Of a stretch of DNA of 64,000 bases, positions 54,429 to 64,000 are shown piece by piece. The position numbers and the translations under genes are program-made. Each line of letters starts with the position of its first letter. Position 1 is the first letter of the stretch. Origin of the DNA: Alphaproteobacteria bacterium (GTDB lineage Bacteria; Myxococcota_A; UBA796; GCA-2862545); NCBI GenBank assembly GCA_020632875.1, contig JACKET010000005.1:310001-374000 (forward strand), read 5' to 3'. The notes under the pieces were generated by a model. That model was not told the origin of the DNA, searched no databases, and worked only from the letters and a program-made list of their open reading frames with translations.

Positions 54429-55826
54429 CTACGGGCAGTTGCCCCGCGCCGGGTTCACGGTGTCGTCGGTGTCGTCGCAGTCGCCACCGGCCGTCGTGAA
54501 CCCGTCGCCGTCGCCATCTTCGTTCACGGTGCCCTCGTCGATGTCGCCGTCGCAGTCGTTGTCGACCCAGTCGGGCAGCTCGGCCGCGCCGGGGTACGTC
54601 AGCGCGTCGGTGTCGTCGCAGTCGCCGGGCATCAGCGCGCCCGTGCACACGGTGCCCTCGCAGTAGCCGTCGCCGTCGTCGTCGCCCGCCGTGGTGCCCT
54701 CGTCGATCGCGTTGTCGCAGTCGTTGTCGAGCCCGTCGACGATCTCGGGAGCGCCGGGGAACACGTTGGCGGCGGAGTCGTTGCAGTCGAGCGGGGGTGC
54801 CGTGCCGTCGCCGTCGAGATCGACGGAGCCCGCGTCGACCGCGCCATCGCAGTCGTCGTCGTAGCCGTTGCCGTTGACCTCGGTAGCACCGGGGTTCGAC
54901 GCCGCGCGCGCGTCGTTGCAGTCGCCGGGGGTGCTGCCATCGGTGCAGGTCGTGCCCTCGCAGTACCCGTCGCCGTCGTCGTCGGTGCCTGCCGAGCCCT
55001 CGTCGATGTCGCCGTCGCAGTCGTCGTCCGCGCCGTTCACGACCTCCGCCGCGCCGGGCCGGACGTCCGGGTCGGCGTCGTCGCAGTCGCCCGCGCACCC
55101 CGACACGCCGTCGCCATCCGCGTCGTACAGCGCAGGCGTGCCGTTCGCGCAGTCGTTCGCGCGGAGCGACACGCTCGCGAAGTCCTGATCGCCGACGGAG
55201 AGCGTGAGCACCGCCGTCACCGCGCCCGCGTCGATGGGCGCGTAGCTCACGGGCAGCGTGACGAACCCGCCGTCCGGCACCGTGACGGGCAGGGTGCCGA
55301 TCACGGTGAACCGGGTGTCCGTCGTCACCGCGCCGATGGCGACCGGCTCGTCTCCGTCGTTGTCGAGGCGCACCTGCACGGACTTCGTCTCGCCCACGGC
55401 CACGGGACCGAAGTCCGCGGCCGCCGGGAAGGCCTCGACCTGGGGCAGCGCCGCCCGGCCGCGCGCCGTGATCTGGAAGGTCCCGTCGACGGCGTTCGTC
55501 CGGATGTACAGGGCCGCCACATCGAACCCGGAGTCGTCGGGTGCGTAGGCGAACGGCAGCTCGAGGACCTCGTTCTGGGCGAGCGTCTGGCCGGTCTCGC
55601 CCGTGTACGTGAAGCCCGTGCCCTGCACGGCCACCACGTCGATGCCGACCACCTCGACGGCCTCGCCACGCGAGTGCTCGAGCCGCACCACGAAGGGCAC
55701 GGTCTCGCCGACCTGCGCCGACACGTCGACCAGCGGGGTCGGCACGACGAGGCGCGCCTCGACCTGCTGCAGCGTCACGTCCTGCTTGCACGCTACGAGC
55801 GCCAGGAGGAGCAGCGCGCGCTTCAC
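54429..55826 (-). CDS. lipoprotein with ASH-type Ig domain and MopE metal-binding repeats
   Basis: A 465-residue lipoprotein. The GTG at 55826 has GGAGG five bases upstream, overlaps the stop of the preceding gene (GTGA) and gives lipobox LVAC. An Ig-like/ASH-type segment lies in the first 220 residues (ADFGPVAVGETKSVQVRLDN). Four full MopE-type repeats follow (DADGDGVSGCAGDCDDADP...DDDCDGDIDEG) and a partial fifth ends the protein. These repeats are thought to bind metal. It forms a two-gene operon with the larger MopE-like protein. Confidence 0.85.
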   Translation of the reverse strand: MKRALLLLALVACKQDVTLQQVEARLVVPTPLVDVSAQVGETVPFVVRLEHSRGEAVEVVGIDVVAVQGTGFTYTGETGQTLAQNEVLELPFAYAPDDSGFDVAALYIRTNAVDGTFQITARGRAALPQVEAFPAAADFGPVAVGETKSVQVRLDNDGDEPVAIGAVTTDTRFTVIGTLPVTVPDGGFVTLPVSYAPIDAGAVTAVLTLSVGDQDFASVSLRANDCANGTPALYDADGDGVSGCAGDCDDADPDVRPGAAEVVNGADDDCDGDIDEGSAGTDDDGDGYCEGTTCTDGSTPGDCNDARAASNPGATEVNGNGYDDDCDGAVDAGSVDLDGDGTAPPLDCNDSAANVFPGAPEIVDGLDNDCDNAIDEGTTAGDDDGDGYCEGTVCTGALMPGDCDDTDALTYPGAAELPDWVDNDCDGDIDEGTVNEDGDGDGFTTAGGDCDDTDDTVNPARGNCP

Positions 55827-58255
55827 CGGCGCCTCCGCAGCATCGCGAGGGCCGCCAGCGGGAACAGCCCGAGCGCGCCGCCCGCGTGCGAGCACTTCGA
55901 GGTCTCGATGGGCGTCGTGTCGGTGTCTTCGTCGCACCCCTCGTCGACCTGCCCGTCGCAGTCGTTGTCGATGAGGTCGCAGATCTCCGGGATGCCCGGG
56001 TTCACGAAGCCGTCGTCGTCGTTGCAGTCGTCGGTCGTGTACCCGTCGCCGTCGCGGTCGGCGAGGCCCTCGTCGATCAGGCCGTCGCAGTCGTCGTCGA
56101 TGCCGTTAGCGGTCTCGGAAGCGCCCGGCGTGATGGAGGGATCGCCGTCGTCGCAGTCGCCGCCCGCCTCGGTGAACCCGTCCCCGTCGTCGTCGCCGGA
56201 GTCGGTGCCCTCGTCGATCTCGCCGTCGCAGTCGTCGTCGACGCCGTTCTCGATCTCCGTGGCCGCGGGGCTCACGAGCGGGTCGTCGTCGTTGCAGTCG
56301 CCGCCCACCTCGCTGGCGCCGTCGCCGTCGTCGTCGACCATCGGGCTGCCGTCGTCGACCGTGCCGTTGCAGTCGTTGTCGATGCCGTCGAGCGGCTCGG
56401 GCGCGCCGGGGTAGACGGTCGGATCGTTCGGATTGCAGTCACCCGCCGCGATGGTGACGCCGTCGCCGTCGGGATCGGGGTCCTGCCCGTCGACCTCGCC
56501 GTCGCAGTCGTCGTCGAGCCCGTTGCCCTGGACCTCGGTGGCGCCGGGATGCACGCCGGGCAGGCCGTCGTTGCAGTCGCCGGGGATGCCGTTCGTGCAG
56601 GTCGGCCCCTCGCAGTAGCCGTCTCCGTCGTCGTCGTTGCAGGTCAGGCCGTCGTCGGGCGTGCCGTCGCAGTCCTGATCGACGCCGTCGCAGGTCTCCA
56701 CCGCGCCGGGATGGATGGCTGCGTCGCCGTCGTCGCAGTCGCCCCCGAGCTCGGTGACGCCGTCGAAGTCGTCGTCGAAGCGCTCGGTCCCGTCGTCGAC
56801 GGCCCCGTCGCAGTCGTTGTCCTGCCCGTCGGCCACCTCGCCCGCGCCCGGGAAGGTGAGGGGATTCGTGTCGTCGCAGTCGGTGCCGTCGGCGACCGTG
56901 CCGGGAGGCGCCCCGGAGCACGTGTTGACGGGCGTGCTCGCGAGGTCGCCGAAGCCGTCGTCGTCGTCGTCGGGCCAGTAGTCGACGTTCACCACGCCGT
57001 CGTCGACCGTGCCGTCGCAGTCGTTGTCGACGCCGTCGCAGAGCTCGGTGGCCGCGGGGTACGACGTGGCGTCGGTGTCGTCGCAGTCGTTGTCGTTGGG
57101 CGCCGTGCCCGGTGGGGGGCCGTCGCACGCGCTCGTCGGCGTGGAGCCGGGGTCGCCGAAGCCGTCGCCGTCGGCGTCGTCCCAGTAGTCGGTGTAGACG
57201 ACGCTCTCGTCGACCTGCGCGTCGCAGTCGTTGTCGAAGCCGTCGCAGACCTCGGTGTTGCCGGGGAACCGCGTGTTGTCGGTGTCGTCGCAGTCGAGCC
57301 TGCAGACCGAACCGTCTCCGTCGCCGTCTGCGTCGTCGTCGAAGTTCGGGCACACGTCGCAGGGGTTGCCGTAGCCATCGCCGTCTGCGTCGGTCTGGAA
57401 GGTGTTCGGGTCGTTCGGGCAGTTGTCGCAGGCGTCGACGATGACATCGCCATCCTGGTCGGCGGACGGCGGGTCGAACACCGAGTCGTCGCAGTCGCCC
57501 CCGCCGCACTGGATGTCGATGAACCCGTCTCCGTCGTCGTCGCAGCAGTACGGCTCGTCGAGGCAGTCGGAGTCGTCGCAGTCGGCGTCGCCATCGCCGT
57601 CTTCGTCGCCCGGCTGGTCGCAGATCTCGGTGCCGATGCAGTCCATGGTGAGCGTGTAGTTTCCAGTAGGACTGTCATGGGTGCCGCAATAAGCGACTCC
57701 GCCATCCAAGTACCCGCCCTGCGTGAATCCGAAACCCTCGATCACGACGTTGTAGGTGACCCCGGGCGTGCAGTTGACGGTCCCGCCTTCTTCCACCAAC
57801 CCACTGTTGGTGGAGCCATAGAGACAGCCGCTCACGGAACACGTGTTGAACGGCAGCACATAGAGGTCGAGATCGCAGTCGGCGGTCAGGATGAGATCGA
57901 CCTGCCCCGAGGCCGGACACATGATCTCGTAGATGTCTTCGGGCCCCTCTCCGAAGGCCTGTACTCCACCGCAGCTCGAGGGGTAGGACGTGCCGGAGCT
58001 GCAAATCCACCCGAAGGAGCAATTCCCCAGGAAGGGGCCACAGCTCGAGGCTCCCAACGAGCTGTTCAGGCTCCCGAAGCCGCTGTCACAGGTGGTTGGG
58101 GTCGCGTTTCCCGTCCAGGCGCCAGCGTCGAGCTGGCCGGTGACCACCGCCCCACACGAAAGCGGCGCTCCCATGTTCACGGGGTTTTCGGGGCAGCTCG
58201 TCGCCATTGCCTTCGGGGCGAATAGCAGCGACAGGAGGACGATGGGGGTCTTCAC
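55823..58255 (-). CDS. secreted multi-repeat MopE-like protein with MYXO-CTERM-like anchor
   Basis: An 810-residue exported protein. Signal peptide KTPIVLLSLLFAPKAMA, then a Cys-rich beta domain (about residues 20-190) and TSP3-like Asp loops (DGDADCDDSDC). Nine MopE-type metal-binding repeats of the form DCDDxDxxxxPGAxExCDGxDNDCDGxVDD follow. The C-terminus (KCSHAGGALGLFPLAALA followed by MLRRRR) has the Cys, hydrophobic stretch and Arg tail of MYXO-CTERM sorting signals, so it is probably processed and surface-anchored. Start is GTG 58255, with a TACAAT box only seven bases upstream and no good Shine-Dalgarno. Confidence 0.87.
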   Translation of the reverse strand: MKTPIVLLSLLFAPKAMATSCPENPVNMGAPLSCGAVVTGQLDAGAWTGNATPTTCDSGFGSLNSSLGASSCGPFLGNCSFGWICSSGTSYPSSCGGVQAFGEGPEDIYEIMCPASGQVDLILTADCDLDLYVLPFNTCSVSGCLYGSTNSGLVEEGGTVNCTPGVTYNVVIEGFGFTQGGYLDGGVAYCGTHDSPTGNYTLTMDCIGTEICDQPGDEDGDGDADCDDSDCLDEPYCCDDDGDGFIDIQCGGGDCDDSVFDPPSADQDGDVIVDACDNCPNDPNTFQTDADGDGYGNPCDVCPNFDDDADGDGDGSVCRLDCDDTDNTRFPGNTEVCDGFDNDCDAQVDESVVYTDYWDDADGDGFGDPGSTPTSACDGPPPGTAPNDNDCDDTDATSYPAATELCDGVDNDCDGTVDDGVVNVDYWPDDDDDGFGDLASTPVNTCSGAPPGTVADGTDCDDTNPLTFPGAGEVADGQDNDCDGAVDDGTERFDDDFDGVTELGGDCDDGDAAIHPGAVETCDGVDQDCDGTPDDGLTCNDDDGDGYCEGPTCTNGIPGDCNDGLPGVHPGATEVQGNGLDDDCDGEVDGQDPDPDGDGVTIAAGDCNPNDPTVYPGAPEPLDGIDNDCNGTVDDGSPMVDDDGDGASEVGGDCNDDDPLVSPAATEIENGVDDDCDGEIDEGTDSGDDDGDGFTEAGGDCDDGDPSITPGASETANGIDDDCDGLIDEGLADRDGDGYTTDDCNDDDGFVNPGIPEICDLIDNDCDGQVDEGCDEDTDTTPIETSKCSHAGGALGLFPLAALAMLRRRR

Positions 58256-58297
58256 GCCCTCGATTGTACGCGACCGCGACCGGACCGTGCGCAGTGG

Positions 58298-59512
58298 ATG
58301 ACGTGGTTGCGCTATGGTCGCGCGGTGCAGTACTCCGGCGTCGTCGACACGCTCGTCAGCCTCGTCATCGCGGGCGTCGTGGCCCGCTGGGCGATCTTCC
58401 TGGCGCTCGCGCTGAAGGACTGGGTCGAGCAGCGCCGCAGCGACATCGATCCGGCGGACGTCGAGCCGGTGACCGCCCTCGTGCCGGCGTGGAACGAGGA
58501 GGCCGTGATCGAGCGCACGGTCCGGAGCCTGCTCGCGAGCGACACCGCGCTGGACGTGATCGTCGTGGACGACGGGTCGACGGATCGCACGGCGGAGGTC
58601 GTTCGCGGCATCGCGGCCGTGGAGCCGCGCGTGAGGCTGCTCCAGCAGCCGGCGAACGCCGGGAAGCCCGCTGCGCTGAACGCCGGGCTGGAGGCCGCGC
58701 AGACCCGCCTCGTGGTGACCGTCGACGCAGACACGCTCGTCGACCCGGCCTGTGTGCGCTGGCTCGTCGCGACCCAGCGGCGCACGGGTGCCGACGCCGT
58801 GTGCTCGAACGTGCGGGTCGGCAACCGGAACGCGCTGCTGACGCGCTTCCAGAGCCTCGAGTACATCGCGGGCCTGAACCTCGACCGGCGGGCGCTGGCC
58901 CAGCTGCGGATCATCACGACGGTGCCCGGGGCCGCGGCGCTCTGGGTCCGCGAGGTCGTCCTGGCGCATGGCGGGTTCTCGGGCGACACGCTCGCCGAGG
59001 ACACCGACCTCTCGATCACCCTGCTCCGCGCGGGGCGTACGCTGGTCTTCCAGGACCGCGCCGACGCCTACACCGAGGCGCCCACCACCGTGTCGGGCCT
59101 GTTCCGCCAGCGCCGGCGGTGGCTCGGCGGCAACCTTCGGTGCATCGCGAAGCACGGCACGGCGCCGGGTGCTTCGGCCCGCGTCCGATGGCTCGCCATG
59201 CCCAACCTGTGGTTCGCGCACATCGGGGTGTACCTGCTCCCGCTCGTGGTCTCGGCCTGGGTGGGCATCGGTCGCGACGGCGTCGAGATCCCGGTGCTCG
59301 TGACGCTCGGCAGCGTGGCGGTGGCGCTCGACTGGGTCGGGCTGCTGTGGTTCTACGGCACCGACCGCACCGACAAGGTCGACCTGCTGTTCGCCCCGCT
59401 CCAGCGCACGTTCTTCCCGTGGTTCGTGTGGGCGGTCTTCGCCACGGTGGTCGCCCGGCCGCCGCGCAGCTGGGCCAAGATCACACGCCGCGGGACCGCC
59501 GAGCTCGGCTGA
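58298..59512 (+). CDS. membrane glycosyltransferase family 2
   Basis: A 404-residue processive-type GT2. An N-terminal helix (about 18-40) precedes the GT-A domain: VPAWNEE, VIVVDDGSTD (UDP-sugar site), TVDADTLV, AEDTDLSI (catalytic base) and the RQRRRWLGG signature (QxxRW). Two to four C-terminal membrane segments follow. This is the BcsA/PgaC/hyaluronan-synthase type, so it probably makes an exported beta-linked polysaccharide, though no synthase partner genes are nearby. The start is uncertain: ATG 58298 or GTG 58325, the latter with a TATGGT box upstream. Confidence 0.9.
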   Translation: MTWLRYGRAVQYSGVVDTLVSLVIAGVVARWAIFLALALKDWVEQRRSDIDPADVEPVTALVPAWNEEAVIERTVRSLLASDTALDVIVVDDGSTDRTAEVVRGIAAVEPRVRLLQQPANAGKPAALNAGLEAAQTRLVVTVDADTLVDPACVRWLVATQRRTGADAVCSNVRVGNRNALLTRFQSLEYIAGLNLDRRALAQLRIITTVPGAAALWVREVVLAHGGFSGDTLAEDTDLSITLLRAGRTLVFQDRADAYTEAPTTVSGLFRQRRRWLGGNLRCIAKHGTAPGASARVRWLAMPNLWFAHIGVYLLPLVVSAWVGIGRDGVEIPVLVTLGSVAVALDWVGLLWFYGTDRTDKVDLLFAPLQRTFFPWFVWAVFATVVARPPRSWAKITRRGTAELG

Positions 59513-60244
59513 TTACTCGGGCACGACGACGAGGGGCGCGGGCAGCTCGCCTTCGGCCTTCGCGTAGGGCACGCCGAGCGCGTCGGCGATGGCGTTCGCG
59601 AGGCCGAGGTCGTCGGCGCGCCCGGCCCAGACGCCCGGACCGAGGTCACCCGCGTACGGAGCCGTCTTCACGGTCGCGTCGAACACCTTCGCGTAGTGGT
59701 TCGCGATCTCGGCGACCTTCGTGCCATCGCCCTTCACCTGGATCTCGAGCCCTTCGGGCAGGAACCGCTGCCGCATGCCCTCGGTGTAGAGCTTCGCGGG
59801 GAACGACGCGATGCTGCCGTCGAGGACGAAGCCGAACTCGACGCAGCCCGGGCGGGTCGACTCGCACGGCTCGACGCGCGTGTTCCAGGCGCCGATGAGC
59901 ACGTGCTTCGGGTTCTCTTCGAGCTCGGTCGAGAACAACACCGACTCGCTCATCGCCGCGGGGAACAGCGTGTGCACGAGCAGGTCGACCTCGCGGTCGG
60001 ACTCGGTGATGACCGTGACCCCGATGTGCACGGGGTCTTTGCGCTCGGCCACGCCCTTGCCGACCAGGTGGGCCTCGACGGAGAGCGCCTTGGACTCGCC
60101 GTCCCACCGGATGGACATCGGCTCGACCTGGATCCCCTCGACCTCGGCGGACGGCGCGGGAGCGACGGGCTCGGGCACCGGTGCGGGCGGGGTGGGGGTG
60201 TCGCCGGAGCAGGCGGCGAGCAGGGCGAGGAGCGCGACGTGCAT
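59513..60244 (-). CDS. hypothetical lipoprotein
   Basis: A 243-residue lipoprotein: ATG at 60244 after GGAG, signal ending in lipobox LLAAC, then a Pro-rich tether. The mature part is mixed alpha/beta with two Cys and no recognised catalytic motif. It is convergent with the glycosyltransferase and divergent from the predicted selenoprotein at 60299, sharing a short promoter region (TATAAC on this strand at 60285-60290). Confidence 0.78.
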   Translation of the reverse strand: MHVALLALLAACSGDTPTPPAPVPEPVAPAPSAEVEGIQVEPMSIRWDGESKALSVEAHLVGKGVAERKDPVHIGVTVITESDREVDLLVHTLFPAAMSESVLFSTELEENPKHVLIGAWNTRVEPCESTRPGCVEFGFVLDGSIASFPAKLYTEGMRQRFLPEGLEIQVKGDGTKVAEIANHYAKVFDATVKTAPYAGDLGPGVWAGRADDLGLANAIADALGVPYAKAEGELPAPLVVVPE

Positions 60245-60283
60245 GGATTCTCCGTGAGGCGGGCGTAACGCGGCGGCATCTCC

Positions 60284-60292
60284 GGTTATACC
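60284..60292. promoter_or_regulatory. divergent -10 element GGTTATACC
   Basis: The near-palindrome provides TATAAC for the minus-strand lipoprotein gene, about 40 bp before its ATG, and TTATAC for the plus strand, seven bases before the GTG at 60299. This would give a leaderless plus-strand message. No clear -35 is seen for either. Confidence 0.4.
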
Positions 60293-60298
60293 GCCGCC

Positions 60299-61096
60299 GT
60301 GATGTTCGCCCCCCTGGCCCTCCTGTCGCTGCAGCTCGCCGAAGCGGGTTGAAGCCTTTGAGCGGATGCGAGCCTCCCGGTCGGGAGGTCCGAGTACGAT
60401 GCTCCGCTTCAGCCCGGCCAGGTGGCCGTGGGCGCGGGGTTCCTGGCGGGGGTGCGCGCAGAGGGCTCGGTGGGCGCGCTGTCCGCGAGGGCGGTGACGC
60501 CGGTGCACGAGCGCGTGCAGATCGCCGTGCTGGCCGGGGTCTTCGCGGATCTCGACGGGCGGGTGTCGGCGCGCGACGTGCAGCTCCAGGCGCCCGTGCT
60601 CGCGCTGAACGAAGCGAGCGTGCAGCTCCGCGTGACCCCGGGCCTGTCGCTGCCCCTCGGCTCGGCGACCTCGGGCCTCGAGTACACGCTCCTCACGACG
60701 GGTAGCTTCGATCCGACGCTCTCGGTCGACCTCGCGGTGGGCGGGGCCTGGGTGTTCCTCGCCGGGGTCTCGGGCCGGGCGCCGCTGCATCCCGGGTTCG
60801 ACCGCGTGCGGCAGGGCGTCTACGGGCGCACCGACCTGCGGGTGGCGCGCCGCATGGGCGGCGGCGCCGGGTTCGTGGGCGTATCGCTCGTGGGCCAGGC
60901 GACGCGAGGCTTCACGAGCCCCGGATTCGTCGAGGTGGCGCCCATCGCGGGCCTCTCGGTGCCCCTCGACGCGCGCTGGGGCCTCGAGCTCTCGGCGCGG
61001 TTCCCGGTCTGGGCGGGCGACGAGCCGGTGCCGTACTACAGCGCGATGCGATTCGGCATGACGCGCGTGCTCGGGAAGCGGAAGCCGGAGCACTGA
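60299..61096 (+). CDS. putative exported beta-barrel protein with two in-frame TGAs (candidate UxxU selenoprotein)
   Basis: The frame from GTG/ATG (60299/60302) encodes a short signal-like peptide (MFAPLALLSLQLAEAG), then TGA (60350-60352), Ser-Leu and TGA (60359-60361). It continues uninterrupted to 61096 (ADASLPVGRSEYDAPLQPG...VAVGAGFLAG). Apart from the TGAs it is one 265-residue frame. The C-terminal 220 residues have alternating beta-strand patterns and Gly/aromatic turns suggesting an outer-membrane barrel. Read as Sec the stops form UxxU, equivalent to a CxxC. A SECIS-like hairpin follows at 60372-60389. Standard annotation would start at GTG 60422 with no signal peptide. Alternatives are a decayed gene or a start at 60422. 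Confidence 0.5.
60372..60389 (+). promoter_or_regulatory. SECIS-like hairpin after the double TGA
   Basis: GCCTCCCGGTCGGGAGGT forms a 7-bp stem (six Watson-Crick pairs plus G-U) with loop GGUC. The loop starts 17 nt after the second TGA and 26 nt after the first, both within the bacterial SECIS range. The sequence closely matches the msrA hairpin (CTCCCGGT-CGGG core) although the codon phase differs. Confidence 0.5.
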
Positions 61097-61477
61097 GGGA
61101 GCCGAAGCGCGAAGAGCGCCTCCGTGCGCGTGTGCGTTCCCGATTCGGGGCGCACACAGCGTCGAGGTGGTCGGGGTTCGAGCGTCTCAGGGCCTCACGC
61201 AGATGACGCAGAAGGACGCAGATGACGCAGAAACGACGCCGTCGCGGTCGGGCGTCGTCGTGTCCCCGGGCGCCTGAGGTCCACCCGCGGCGTCGGGGCT
61301 CCTGAGGGACGTCCCGGTGTTCGGGTCGACAGAGAGGGCCTGCCCGCAGACTGGAATCGGGATTCACCAGAGCAGGCCGGCGTTTCCGGTTGCTCGGGTG
61401 AGCGGATCCGCCGACGCCCTCCCGATCCGCGTCAGAGCTTCGGGGAGGTGTCGTCGGGCCCGGGGAAGGATGAGAGC
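61097..61477. other. convergent intergenic region with short direct repeats
   Basis: 381 bp between two convergent genes. It holds two 17-bp direct repeats ACGCAGATGACGCAGAA (61197-61213 and 61216-61232). A weak GC hairpin near 61101-61126 (GCGC-GAAGA-GCGC) may be part of a terminator. Frames crossing it are Arg-rich and not protein-like. Confidence 0.5.

Positions 61478-64000
<2,523 letters not shown>

Noticed and set aside
60181..60705. Alternative plus-strand frame of 174 residues across the double-TGA region
   Set aside because: Arg/Gly-rich shadow sequence with no signal peptide or beta pattern. It crosses the opposite-strand lipoprotein gene.

Overview
This 64 kb window is a high-GC chromosomal segment, most likely from a Myxococcota-like (former Deltaproteobacteria) bacterium. 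The evidence is indirect. There are eukaryote-style Ser/Thr kinases with DWG motifs, MopE-type Asp-rich metal-binding repeats, MYXO-CTERM-like tails (Cys, hydrophobic stretch, Arg-rich end), many lipoproteins with very short signal peptides, Lin-12/Notch repeats on Asp/Ala/Ser linkers, and multi-receiver signalling proteins. No rRNA, tRNA, IS element or CRISPR array was seen.

Layout. 1-5.6 kb: three overlapping plus-strand genes around an Hsp70/actin-like ATPase that carries an inserted zinc ribbon and GYF_2-like domain. 5.6-11.1 kb: a hybrid histidine kinase, a REC-REC-PAS protein, a single REC protein and a convergent double cyclic-nucleotide-binding protein. 11.3-16.9 kb: a FG-GAP lipoprotein behind a sigma-54-like promoter, a small protein, a lipoprotein alpha/beta hydrolase and a membrane-anchored histone-deacetylase-fold enzyme. 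16.9-18.9 kb: a visibly lower-GC patch with a trypsin-like protease whose 5' end looks frame-broken. 19-22.4 kb: alpha/beta hydrolase, membrane protein, frameshifted Ser/Thr kinase, glutaredoxin. 22.4-35.2 kb: a minus-strand TetR-TolC-MFP-RND efflux operon with a tandem palindromic operator, followed by a 2,047-residue thioester alpha-2-macroglobulin lipoprotein. 35.3-39.5 kb: Ser/Thr kinase fused to a Cache sensor, CDF metal transporter, thioredoxin. 39.6-44.3 kb: heme biosynthesis (hemX-like, hemA, hemC, hemD) with a membrane protein between inverted 7-bp tandem repeats. 44.2-50 kb: acyl-CoA dehydrogenase, membrane proteins and polA with degraded proofreading motifs. 50.1-52.8 kb: ECF sigma factor, a single-pass repeat protein (probable anti-sigma-like regulator) and a secreted protein. 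52.8-64 kb: surface Asp-rich repeat proteins, two candidate selenoprotein genes, a glycosyltransferase and lipoproteins.

The most notable observation is two candidate selenoprotein genes about 6 kb apart. The first is MsrA, whose catalytic GCFWG cysteine codon is an in-frame TGA (53856-53858). The second is a signal-peptide-bearing putative beta-barrel protein with two in-frame TGAs spaced as a UxxU motif (60350 and 60359). Each is followed by a strong hairpin with a GGUU/GGUC apical loop at the distance expected for a bacterial SECIS element. The two hairpins are nearly identical in sequence although they are read in different frames, which argues for a conserved RNA element rather than chance. 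Standard annotation would truncate both genes. The selenocysteine machinery (selA, selB, selC, selD) is not in the window and must lie elsewhere if this is right.
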